From contig NZ_JACSMR010000001.1 in assembly GCF_018618755.1 (NCBI RefSeq), positions 558,001-622,000 of the forward strand: DNA of 64,000 bases. The letters run 5' to 3'. Made by a program: the position numbers and the translations under genes. Positions 34,326-41,934 of this stretch are shown here, in pieces. Below the pieces are notes generated by a model. That model worked only from the letters and a program-made list of their open reading frames with translations. It did not search any database and had not been told where the DNA came from. How positions within the stretch are numbered: position 1 is the first letter of the stretch; each line of letters starts with the position of its first letter. The DNA is from Exiguobacterium sp. s193. GTDB taxonomy: Bacteria > Bacillota > Bacilli > Exiguobacteriales > Exiguobacteriaceae.

Positions 34326-34376
34326 ACTTTCCACGCCCTTCATCTATTAATCCATCTACTTTAAAGTGTATAGCAT

Positions 34377-35444
34377 TTAACCTTTTTTTGAAAGGTCTTC
34401 CCGCTTCTCGACGATCGGACGAATATCGATTTCAATCAACGGCCGTAACATTCGGACGACCGCAGGGTGAATGATGATGCCGACAATCAAAATCGCAGCC
34501 CCGATAATGATCAGTAAGGCGACCCAAGGTTCAGGTACAAAGGCATCCGTTACATACTGGCGCCATGCCATGACGAAAAAGACATGCAAGAGATAGACGT
34601 AGAGGCTCAGTTCGCCGGCCCGGGTCACGAGCGGCAGACGACGCATCGGTACGAGCATCATGAATCCGAGCGATGCCGTGATCGAGACGAAATAAATGAC
34701 ACTGTGTTTAAGGACGCCAATCCAAGCATCGCTGTCGTACTGTTCGACATAGGGAAAACGGTGTTTGAACGCATTCGCGAGATCGACGATTTCTCGTGGT
34801 GTATCCCGCCATGCTTCAAATAATAAAAAGACGACGACGGACGTAAACGCCAATCCACCAAGCAACCGGACGTTCATGCGGCGTTTGAAGTTCTTCGGCA
34901 TCTCGAAGATACGAATAAATTCGTGTTCCGAGAGGTAGTTCCCTAATAAGAAATACGGATAGAACATGATTAACTTCCGTAGTGCTAAGAAGCCTGTATT
35001 TTCGAGTTCGAAACCATACAAGAGAGCGAACGCTAATCCGAACCAGACATAACCTCTCAAGTGAACGACGTATGGTGTGACGATATACCAGACGACCATG
35101 ACAAACAAATACCAAAGTGCCCAGTACGGTCGGAGCAAGTGCGTCCCAATATTTTGGCCCGACAATAAGGGGAGTCCTTCACCAAATGTCGCCCACGAAC
35201 CAATCAAGATTTGCCAGACGCAGTAGACGGCAAACAATTGAATGACACGTAAGTACTTGTTTTCGCGAAAGAAGTAGCCACTCAAAATGATGAACAATGG
35301 CATGTGGAACGAATAGATGATTAAATAAACCGTTTCGAGCACCTTGCCATCATAGTCGAATCGAACGTCCGTCAGCATATGACCGATGACAACGAAAATG
35401 ACAAGAAATCCTTTAATATTATCGAACCATGGATTTCGATTCAT
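34377..35444 (-). CDS. Acyltransferase 3-family membrane protein
   Basis: A 355-aa protein with about ten membrane segments. Family opening WFDNIKGFLVIFVVIGH with the catalytic His, IIYSFHMPLFIILSGYFF, and LSLYVYLLHVFFV near the end. Members O-acetylate wall or capsule sugars. It is divergent from an SGNH hydrolase gene, a pairing often used to add and remove O-acetyl groups on the same polymer. Nearby SecA2/SlaP suggests the S-layer-binding polymer as a target (inference). Confidence 0.88.
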   Translation of the reverse strand: MNRNPWFDNIKGFLVIFVVIGHMLTDVRFDYDGKVLETVYLIIYSFHMPLFIILSGYFFRENKYLRVIQLFAVYCVWQILIGSWATFGEGLPLLSGQNIGTHLLRPYWALWYLFVMVVWYIVTPYVVHLRGYVWFGLAFALLYGFELENTGFLALRKLIMFYPYFLLGNYLSEHEFIRIFEMPKNFKRRMNVRLLGGLAFTSVVVFLLFEAWRDTPREIVDLANAFKHRFPYVEQYDSDAWIGVLKHSVIYFVSITASLGFMMLVPMRRLPLVTRAGELSLYVYLLHVFFVMAWRQYVTDAFVPEPWVALLIIIGAAILIVGIIIHPAVVRMLRPLIEIDIRPIVEKREDLSKKG

Positions 35445-35487
35445 GTTACACTACCCCTTATACTCCTCTGAAAGGAACGATTGTTTT

Positions 35488-36228
35488 ATGAAAAAAGCAC
35501 TATTGATTCTCTCGGTTGTCATAAACATCGTTCTCCTTGCATTACTGTTCGGACGTAAACCTCTTGATTTAATCGAAGACGTCTTTCCTGCAATGAGTTC
35601 GAAACCGGTTACGACATTCCAATACACGAAAAATTCCAACTATGTCCGATTGAATAGTCTCTTCCATACTTATCAATACCCAAAATCTCCGAATGCTGTC
35701 ATGTTAGGTGATTCGATGACACATTTTGCCGATTGGCGGATCTTGATGAACGATGCATCAATCGTCAATTTCGGAATTCCCGGTGATACGACGGAAGGTT
35801 TTTTGACACGCCTCGACTTAATTCTCGAGTTAAAACCGAAACAAGTTTTCTTGATGGGTGGCATCAATGATATTCGTCACTTTACACCGGTCTCTAAAAT
35901 CACTGAGAACATGACGACAATCGTGACGACACTCCGAAAAAATAACATCGATGTCGTCATCCAGTCAACGGTTCCCGTCGCGCCGAAGTACTCCGACTCC
36001 GTTCGGGTCAACCGTGAAGTCGAAGCGTTAAATCGTAATTTGAAGCAGCTCGCAGAATCAGTCGATGCCGATTTCGTCGATTTACGACCTGTCTTGACGA
36101 ACGATCAAGGCTATCTCCAAAATCGGCTAACCTATGATGGACTGCATCTTGTCGGTGGTGGGTATCTACGCTGGAGCGATGCCTTAAAACCATATGCGAA
36201 AAAGATAGACGTGACAGCAAATAAATAA
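35488..36228 (+). CDS. Membrane-anchored SGNH/GDSL hydrolase
   Basis: A 246-aa protein with an N-terminal membrane anchor (about 3-22) and an extracytoplasmic SGNH domain. Block I MLGDSMTHFADW (Ser about 75), block II NFGIPGDTT (Gly), block III MGGINDIRHF (Asn), block V YDGLHLVGGGY (Asp/His). Likely an O-acetylesterase acting on wall sugars. ATG at 35488 with AAAGGAAC upstream. Promoter region is shared with the divergent acyltransferase. Confidence 0.9.
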   Translation: MKKALLILSVVINIVLLALLFGRKPLDLIEDVFPAMSSKPVTTFQYTKNSNYVRLNSLFHTYQYPKSPNAVMLGDSMTHFADWRILMNDASIVNFGIPGDTTEGFLTRLDLILELKPKQVFLMGGINDIRHFTPVSKITENMTTIVTTLRKNNIDVVIQSTVPVAPKYSDSVRVNREVEALNRNLKQLAESVDADFVDLRPVLTNDQGYLQNRLTYDGLHLVGGGYLRWSDALKPYAKKIDVTANK

Positions 36229-36249
36229 CATCCACTCCACAAATGAAAA

Positions 36250-36277
36250 GGGCGATTCCGAACACGGAATCGCCCTC
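36250..36277. terminator. Left flanking hairpin of copy A5
   Basis: GGGCGATTCCG...CGGAATCGCCC stem 21 bp after the SGNH gene stop; no T-run on the plus strand. Near copy of 36557-36582. Confidence 0.65.
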
Positions 36278-36281
36278 AGGC

Positions 36282-36549
36282 TGTAGACAGACAAAGTGCC
36301 ATCGGGAGATCACGCGTCTTTTTTCGTTGCTTTCCTCGGGCGAGGCGCAAGCCGTTGCTCCTTGATCCTAACGGACAAGAAGCAGGGTCTTGCCTGCCTC
36401 TCGACAGCGCGTGGATCACGCGCTTCTCCCGTAGGAGTCAACGAAACATGACGCTTTTTTGGGAATACCGTGACGGAAATCCCGGCATGCAGATGGTTTA
36501 GAGCGCAAACTGATCGCAATGTTCACTCTTCATAATAGTTTGTCTACAT
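36282..36549 (+). repeat. Family A element, shortened copy A5 (268 bp)
   Basis: TGTAGACAGACAAAG to TTGTCTACA, same direction as A1. The right-hand stem-loop modules are deleted. It lies between the convergent SGNH gene and a 34-aa membrane protein gene, with matching hairpins on both sides. The minus-strand frame at 36310-36519 is a repeat frame. Confidence 0.85.
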
Positions 36550-36556
36550 GCAAAAA

Positions 36557-36588
36557 GGACGATTCCGACTGCGGAATCGTCCTTTTTG
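36557..36588. terminator. Right flanking hairpin of copy A5
   Basis: GGACGATTCCG...CGGAATCGTCC with AAAAA before and TTTTT after. Terminator of the minus-strand small gene and backup for the plus-strand gene. Confidence 0.75.
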
Positions 36589-36626
36589 TTCGTGAAGATT
36601 CAGCGAGGCAGATGCCTGACCACTTC

Positions 36627-36731
36627 TTAGTCTTCTTGGTTTTTAACTCCCATGTATGCAGCAACGCTTGATGCCGCAAACACCGCGATTGCGACGATTC
36701 CGACTGCAATCCATACAACTTGATCCACCAT
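36627..36731 (-). CDS. 34-aa single-helix membrane protein
   Basis: ATG at 36731 behind a strong AAAGGAGGAGAAAAG ribosome-binding site, TAA at 36627. The product MVDQVVWIAVGIVAIAVF, then AASSVAAYMGVKNQED, is one membrane helix with a short polar tail. It has its own terminator downstream (36557-36588). Family not recognised. It may be a regulatory small membrane protein. Confidence 0.65.
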   Translation of the reverse strand: MVDQVVWIAVGIVAIAVFAASSVAAYMGVKNQED

Positions 36732-36908
36732 CTTTTCTCCTCCTTTATGTAACCGCTCACTTTCTTTTTTTAGCGTACACGAAAAACGTCAAGAAAGAAA
36801 CACATTTTCCATGTCTAACGACTGGACGTTTAGGGAAAAAGTAACTATAGTAGAGGGACAAGTATAAATTGTCAGAAAATTCGATTATTTAACAAGGAGG
36901 TGATTCTG

Positions 36909-37376
36909 ATGGCCACTCCACTCTTGAAACCAAAACTTATGATTCAGCAGCGAAGCACACTCAACTTTGGTTATTGGCTTGTCATCGGACTCATTGGATG
37001 GACGATGCTCAGCTTAGTTACTGGACTTCGTGATGTAATGACGAGTCTTCCTTTGTACGAAACCCTCCCGCTCTCACTCGTCGTTGTCCTCATGACTGGT
37101 GTCACCCTGAAAATGATCCGTGACGAATGGTGGATTCGTTATCTCAATCGGCAAACGCAATTTTATATCGGTCAAGAAACTGTCCTCACCTGGTGCTCCA
37201 TCATCGATAGTATGTGGCTCGTCCGAAAACCGATGCGGCGTGAGTTACGGCATCTCTATAAACACATTACGAAAATGAACGTCTCCGAGGATGCAAAAGA
37301 ACTTCTGGCCATGCACCTCGTCGAACGTGGCATTCTGATTGTTTATTCCCGCCCAAAAAGTGATCATCCCGCTTGA
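36909..37376 (+). CDS. Uncharacterised two-helix membrane protein
   Basis: A 155-aa protein with two membrane helices (about 21-44 and 55-75), then a cytoplasmic domain of about 80 residues rich in Arg and Trp (DEWWIRYLNRQ, WLVRKPMRRELRHLYKH). The start at 36909 has AAGGAGG nine bases upstream. Alone between terminators. I do not recognise it. Confidence 0.75.
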   Translation: MATPLLKPKLMIQQRSTLNFGYWLVIGLIGWTMLSLVTGLRDVMTSLPLYETLPLSLVVVLMTGVTLKMIRDEWWIRYLNRQTQFYIGQETVLTWCSIIDSMWLVRKPMRRELRHLYKHITKMNVSEDAKELLAMHLVERGILIVYSRPKSDHPA

Positions 37377-37383
37377 TTAGAAA

Positions 37384-37435
37384 AAGCATCACGCACTTAG
37401 GGATTCTGCCCCCTTAAGTCCGCGATGCTTTTTTA
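37384..37435. terminator. Bidirectional terminator
   Basis: AAGCATC..CG...CGCGATGCTT outer stem and ACTTA.GGG...CCCTTAAGT inner stem with flanking A and T tracts, between convergent genes. Confidence 0.75.
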
Positions 37436-38041
37436 TTAAGCTAACTGCTTCTTCAGCCAAGACGCTGCGCTGTCGATGGTCGGCATGACGAGCTGATGCC
37501 CATGATTCGACCACGTCACGTCGACACGTGCTCCGGCACCTTCAAATAGTGCTTTTAATTCTTCCGTCTCACTTGCTGCACAAATCGGATCATTTGCCCC
37601 CGCTCCGATGAAGACGTTGACGCCTGCACTATTTGGCAACGGGATGCCACGGCGCGGTACCATCGGGTGAAGCAAAATCGCTTGTGCGAACAGTGCTTCT
37701 TCGAACATCATGTTTGCTGCGATATTCGCGCCGTTTGAGTAACCGACGGGAATTAATTCTTGAACGGAGAATTGATACGTCTCACTTTTCTCTTTGATGA
37801 ATGCGATCAATTCTTTTGTCCGCAATGCTAAGTCTGCTTCGTCAAATACACCTTCTGCCAAACGTTTAAAGAAACGTGGCATTCCATTTTCTGTGACTGC
37901 TCCGCGGACCGAAAGATAACCGGCATCCGGATGAAGCAATTGGACGAGCCCGATCAAATCTTGTTCTGTGCCACCTGTTCCGTGAAGGAGCAGGAAAACC
38001 GGTGCCCCTTGTTTTTTAGGTTGTTCATAAAGATGAATCAT
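37436..38041 (-). CDS. mhqD: MhqD-like carboxylesterase/hydrolase
   Basis: A 201-aa alpha/beta hydrolase: LLLHGTGGTEQDL (oxyanion), VGYSNGANIAAN (nucleophile Ser about 106), GANDPICAASE (Asp) and SNHGHQLVM (His). It matches the MhqD group, which acts in thiol-quinone and catechol resistance in Bacillus. A decayed C-terminal remnant of the usual partner mhqE overlaps its start codon by the ATGA overlap, so the operon has lost its first gene. Confidence 0.85.
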   Translation of the reverse strand: MIHLYEQPKKQGAPVFLLLHGTGGTEQDLIGLVQLLHPDAGYLSVRGAVTENGMPRFFKRLAEGVFDEADLALRTKELIAFIKEKSETYQFSVQELIPVGYSNGANIAANMMFEEALFAQAILLHPMVPRRGIPLPNSAGVNVFIGAGANDPICAASETEELKALFEGAGARVDVTWSNHGHQLVMPTIDSAASWLKKQLA

Positions 38042-38196
38042 ATAAGTCTCCCCTTATTGATAGTGATTGGTGCGACATGTTGTGCGATTTGCGTCCGGTG
38101 TGCCTCAAATTGCTCAGGCAACTTCAATTCTTCACCAAGCGTTTCGAACGCTTCGCCGACGGAAAATCATGGATTGTCCGTTGCGCTTTCATGACG
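38038..38196 (-). pseudogene. Remnant of an MhqE/MhqO-like ring-cleaving dioxygenase
   Basis: Read on the minus strand, codons from 38190 give ESATDNP, a TGA at 38169-38167, then FSVGEAFETLGEELKLPEQF and EAHRTQIAQHVAPI to a TGA that overlaps the mhqD ATG. This is the C-terminal end of the VOC-family dioxygenase encoded next to mhqD in Bacillus (usual ATDNPGF). The TGA is a GGA-to-TGA change. Nothing recognisable remains upstream, so about 85% of the gene is deleted. Confidence 0.8.
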
Positions 38197-38240
38197 ACTC
38201 CCTATTTAATCTCTTTTACCCTTAACATAATAATAGTAAC

Positions 38241-38261
38241 TTATTTACTAAAAGTAAATAA
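38241..38261. promoter_or_regulatory. Palindrome, possible operator
   Basis: TTATTTAC, five bases, GTAAATAA: perfect 8-bp arms about 55 bp upstream of the -35 of the exporter promoter. No U-tract. The regulator is unknown. Confidence 0.35.
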
Positions 38262-38295
38262 AGATGCTCATGTGATTTTTGTCCAAAATGGAACC

Positions 38296-38324
38296 TTTAA
38301 CCATTTTTTTCGTAGGGATACAAT
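38296..38324 (+). promoter_or_regulatory. Probable sigma-A promoter of the ABC exporter operon
   Basis: TTTAAC, 17 bases, TACAAT, 50 bp before the ABC gene start. Confidence 0.5.
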
Positions 38325-38373
38325 GAACGGTTACATACTTACTTAATTCATCACGTTTTCAAAGGAGGTTCAT

Positions 38374-39267
38374 ATGCTAGAACTAAAGAACATCACTAAA
38401 CAATTCGGCGAGTTCACAGCTGTCGACGAGCTTTCATTTCAAGTCCCGGAAGGTCAAATCTTTGGTTTACTTGGCGCAAACGGTGCTGGGAAGACGACGA
38501 CGTTCCGGATGTTGCTCGGTATCTTACAACCGACGACAGGATCGATCACGTGGAAAGGAAAAGCCATTCCCCTGTCGAAAATCGGCTACTTACCAGAAGA
38601 ACGGGGATTGTACCCAAAGATTCGGGTCGATGAACAGTTAATCTTTTTAGCCGAGCTTCGTGGGATGCGGCGTAAAGACGCAAAAAAATCGTTGGTCGAT
38701 TGGTTGGACTATTTCCAAATCCCTCAGTATGAAAAAATGCGGGTCGAGCAGCTGTCTAAAGGGAATCAGCAAAAAATCCAATTGATTTCTGCCGTCCTAC
38801 ACAAGCCAGATCTGTTGATTCTCGATGAACCGTTCAGCGGACTTGACCCTGTAAACGTCGAACAACTTAAAAAAGCGGTCCGGAAACTGACGACGGACGG
38901 GACGACGATTGTCTTCTCAAGTCACCGGATGGATCATGTCGAAGAATTATGCGAACATGTCGCGATTTTAAATCATGGAAAACCCGTTGTCGCCGGTTAC
39001 TTACCAGACATCAAAGCAGGCTACGGCAAAACGCGTGTTTTGTTAGCAACTGATGCCCCACCATTGTTATGGGATGCACTCCCTGGTATTTTACAGGTCG
39101 AGACGGAAGGCACCGGCTACACGCTCCAAGTCGAATCGAAAGAAGCCGCCGACGGATTACTTCGCCATTTAATTACCGAAGGTTTCCACGTCGAACGTTT
39201 CGTCTGGGATCAACTCTCACTACAGGACATCTTCATCGAGGAGGTCGGAAAACGTTATGAACCGTAA
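38374..39267 (+). CDS. ABC transporter ATPase, YhaQ/NatA type
   Basis: A 297-aa ATPase: Walker A LLGANGAGKTTTF (about 34-46), signature VEQLSKGNQQKIQ (about 128), Walker B LLILDEPFSGLD and switch His in FSSHRMDHVEE. The C-terminal 80 residues match the YhaQ/NatA extension. AAGGAGG lies upstream of the ATG. It overlaps the permease gene by 11 bp and forms a two-component exporter with it. Substrate is unknown; sodium or a lipophilic compound are known for relatives. Confidence 0.9.
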   Translation: MLELKNITKQFGEFTAVDELSFQVPEGQIFGLLGANGAGKTTTFRMLLGILQPTTGSITWKGKAIPLSKIGYLPEERGLYPKIRVDEQLIFLAELRGMRRKDAKKSLVDWLDYFQIPQYEKMRVEQLSKGNQQKIQLISAVLHKPDLLILDEPFSGLDPVNVEQLKKAVRKLTTDGTTIVFSSHRMDHVEELCEHVAILNHGKPVVAGYLPDIKAGYGKTRVLLATDAPPLLWDALPGILQVETEGTGYTLQVESKEAADGLLRHLITEGFHVERFVWDQLSLQDIFIEEVGKRYEP

Positions 39268-40459
39268 ATTTATTACCTTGTATCGCTTTAGTCTATTACA
39301 AAAATTGCGGTCGAAAAGTTTTCTCATCTCGACTGTGTTACTTGTCGTCTTTTTAGTCGGTCTGACGAACATTGAACGGATTATCGATTGGTTTTCAGGA
39401 GATGACCCTAAAATCGCCGTTGTCAGTTCACTTGATGCGGACATCATTCCTGTTCTAAAAGAAAGTGGCATTAAAACCGACGTCGATAAAAAAGACTTCA
39501 CCTTAAAAGAAGCACGTGACGTCGTAAAAAAAGGGACTTATGATGCCGTCGCACTAATGACCGATGATCCTTACGCCGTCACATTGATTAGTGAAAGCCC
39601 GGAACAGCAACTTCAGATGCAATTGTCAGCCGCCCTGAAACAAGTGCGTGATCAGCGTATCATTGCCGAGGCGGAGATCGATCCTACACTTCTCGCCTCA
39701 ATCGCCGAGCCTGTCGCGATGAAACAGGAACTGACTTCAACCGGCGGAAAGAGCGAAGAGGAACTGTTCGCTGCTTCGTCCCTCGTCTATATTTTACTCT
39801 TTTTGATGTACTTTACGATTGCGATCTACGGAGGGATGATCGTCTCAGAAATTGCGAATGAAAAATCATCACGGGTCATGGAACTGTTGATTTCTGCCGT
39901 CAGTCCTATCCAACACATGCTTGCTAAGATTTTGTCGATTGCAACGGTCAGTATGATTCAACTTTCACTCCTCATCCTCGTCGGTTACTACAGTGGGAAG
40001 CAGAGTAGTCTGTTTGATCGTTTAGCACTCGATTCACTTGGCATTCGAACGATCAGTTACTTGTTCTTGTTCTTCTTACTCGGGTATTTCCTCTATGCGA
40101 CGTTACTTGCAGCACTCGGTTCACTCGTCAGTCGGGTCGAAGATGCCCAGCAAGTGACGCTACCGGTCATCATGTTAATCGTCATTGCCTTCACGATTTC
40201 GATGTTCAGTCTGAATGCTCCGACGAATCAAGCGGTCGTCGTCTTATCATTCATTCCGTTCTTCACCCCGATGTTGATGTTCTTACGGGTCATGCTGACA
40301 GACGTCCCGATTTGGCAAGTCGCCTTGTCGATTGGTCTAATGGGTATCAGCATCGCCCTTGCCCTGTTTGTCGGGACAAAATTTTATCGAGGTGGCGTCC
40401 TGTTCTATGGGTCGAACCCCCTCAAGCAACTGCGACGTATTTTAAGTGGTCGTCAGTAG
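39257..40459 (+). CDS. ABC-2 permease, YhaP/NatB type
   Basis: A 400-aa permease of the ABC-2 superfamily: N-terminal membrane helix, a large extracytoplasmic segment (about 45-170), then five or six helices with MIVSEIANEKSSRVMELLISAVSPIQHMLAKI broken into the EKSSRVME motif at about 200. Matches B. subtilis YhaP and NatB. Coupled to the ATPase upstream. Confidence 0.9.
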   Translation: MNRKFITLYRFSLLQKLRSKSFLISTVLLVVFLVGLTNIERIIDWFSGDDPKIAVVSSLDADIIPVLKESGIKTDVDKKDFTLKEARDVVKKGTYDAVALMTDDPYAVTLISESPEQQLQMQLSAALKQVRDQRIIAEAEIDPTLLASIAEPVAMKQELTSTGGKSEEELFAASSLVYILLFLMYFTIAIYGGMIVSEIANEKSSRVMELLISAVSPIQHMLAKILSIATVSMIQLSLLILVGYYSGKQSSLFDRLALDSLGIRTISYLFLFFLLGYFLYATLLAALGSLVSRVEDAQQVTLPVIMLIVIAFTISMFSLNAPTNQAVVVLSFIPFFTPMLMFLRVMLTDVPIWQVALSIGLMGISIALALFVGTKFYRGGVLFYGSNPLKQLRRILSGRQ

Positions 40460-40523
40460 TGGTTTACAAGACGAATCGTTTCCGCTATCTTTAAGTGAGA
40501 AAAACTTTAGGAGGAACTTTGTT

Positions 40524-40955
40524 ATGCGGTCTCGTTTTTGGGCAGCTATTCTGTTTACTGCTGCCGCCATCGTCTCGTCCCTTGTCATGTTCACGAAATT
40601 TCCACAAGCAAGCGAGACGTGGAAGCTCGTCCTTGCCTATGGTGGCACGACGTTCGTCGTCAGTCTCTTTTACTGGTCGTTCGTCGCTGTACGCATGCAA
40701 TCGTCGCGTTTGTTCGGGAGTTGGATGGGAATCTTCATCGCCGGTACGACCGTGCTTCTCGTCTGTGTCGCGCGCTTCGCAATCCGTGGAGATTTCATGA
40801 TGATCTTTAAATGGCAAGCTATGCTCGGTAGCTTGACGCTCAACTTCGGTTATGTCGGTTGGGTCCTCGTGATTGCGAATGCGATCATCGGGTTCGTCAT
40901 CGGTCGCACACGTCAAAAAGGTCGAGCACCTTACCGCCCAGTTCCACAACGATAA
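40524..40955 (+). CDS. Uncharacterised four-helix membrane protein
   Basis: A 143-aa protein with four membrane helices (about 5-24, 33-55, 65-88, 105-130) and a basic C-terminal tail (GRTRQKGRAPYRPVPQR). AGGAGG lies upstream of the ATG at 40524. It is 64 bp after the permease gene and may belong to the same transcript. Family unknown. Confidence 0.75.
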   Translation: MRSRFWAAILFTAAAIVSSLVMFTKFPQASETWKLVLAYGGTTFVVSLFYWSFVAVRMQSSRLFGSWMGIFIAGTTVLLVCVARFAIRGDFMMIFKWQAMLGSLTLNFGYVGWVLVIANAIIGFVIGRTRQKGRAPYRPVPQR

Positions 40956-40959
40956 TCAA

Positions 40960-40994
40960 AACTGCCGTCTCCTCTCAACGAAGGGACGGCAGTT
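40960..40994. terminator. Left flanking hairpin of copy A6
   Basis: AACTGCCGTC...GACGGCAGTT stem after the gene ending at 40955. Near copy of 41243-41276, but without T-tract on the plus strand. Confidence 0.65.
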
Positions 40995-40999
40995 CAGCG

Positions 41000-41236
41000 T
41001 GTAGACAAAGTGACATTGGGAGATAAAGCGTCTTTTTCCGTTGCTTCCCTCGGGCGAGTCAACGAAACGTGACACTATTGGCAGTATTGCTTGAAAAAGA
41101 CGGTTTAGAACGCAATCCGTCTTGAATCGCTTAGAACCGCGAAAGGTTGCCGCTTTGAAGACGAGGCGAGACAGGAAAGCGCGAACTAATCCCATTTAGA
41201 TATATCATTTTTACTCTTCATAAGAGTTTGTCTACA
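41000..41236 (+). repeat. Family A element, shortened copy A6 (237 bp)
   Basis: TGTAGACAAA to TTTGTCTACA, same direction as A1. The block between GCTTCCCTCGGGCGAG and TCAACGAAACGTGAC is deleted, so this copy lost the left internal hairpins while keeping the right ones in part. Lies between convergent genes. Confidence 0.85.
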
Positions 41237-41242
41237 TGCTAA

Positions 41243-41283
41243 AACTGCCGCCACCTCTAAAAAAGGGACGGCAGTTTTTTTAT
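41243..41283. terminator. Right flanking hairpin of copy A6
   Basis: AACTGCCG...CGGCAGTT followed by TTTTTT; AAAA before it. Terminator of the XRE regulator gene (minus) and of the plus-strand unit. Confidence 0.8.
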
Positions 41284-41909
41284 TTCCGGTGATAACGTGA
41301 CCGATTGATTTGTTGACTGTATTTCGCATAATGGGTCGTCCGGACGGGTGTCGTCCCTTCCGTCAACCGGTCCAAGTATTCATCCAGTTGCGTCATCGAA
41401 GGGAGTTTATCCTCGAACATCTCGAACGTTTTCAGCGTTTCTTCCCGCTGAAGTTCGCCTGCCTCCATGACGGATTCGACCAACTCATGAAAGATCCGTT
41501 GCTCCGTCGTACTCATCGTCTGTTCAATCTGTCTTACATCTTCATCGTACATTAAGTCAAACATCCGCATCCGTTCCTCGAGTTGTGCCTCGATGACAGC
41601 TTCATCCTGACCAAGTGTCTGCTCATACGCTAAACGCATTTCCTCGAGCGGTGTGTTGTCCTGCATGACAAATTTCAGTGACTCTCCCGTCCAAATATGC
41701 CGCGCTAAATAACTCGAATCGATTTTTAATACGTCTGCGAGCGACTCGATATACGCTTTTGTCGGATAGACCTCACTCAATTCCGTTCGTCGGATGAAGT
41801 AAGGTGCGACACCTAGATTTTCTGCTAACTGATCAATCGAGATGCCGGCCCGCTCCCGTAAAATCCGAATGCGGTCCCCGTACCCTCGATATGGTGAATG
41901 ATCCAGCAT
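41280..41909 (-). CDS. XRE-family regulator with helical C-terminus
   Basis: A 209-aa protein. Residues about 10-65 are an HTH (YGDRIRILRERAGISIDQLAENLGV in parts: RIRILRERAGIS, QLAENLGVAP). The rest is a long acidic helical region (EEMRLAYEQTLGQDEAVIEAQ..., LEERMRMFDLMYDED). ATG at 41909 has GGAGGG upstream; the longer frame to 42056 lies in the permease gene. It is the last gene of the Bce-type cluster and starts 25 bp after the permease stop. Its targets are unknown. Confidence 0.85.
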   Translation of the reverse strand: MLDHSPYRGYGDRIRILRERAGISIDQLAENLGVAPYFIRRTELSEVYPTKAYIESLADVLKIDSSYLARHIWTGESLKFVMQDNTPLEEMRLAYEQTLGQDEAVIEAQLEERMRMFDLMYDEDVRQIEQTMSTTEQRIFHELVESVMEAGELQREETLKTFEMFEDKLPSMTQLDEYLDRLTEGTTPVRTTHYAKYSQQINRSRYHRK

Positions 41910-41934
41910 GTTCTCCCTCCTCGCTATGCTCTTA

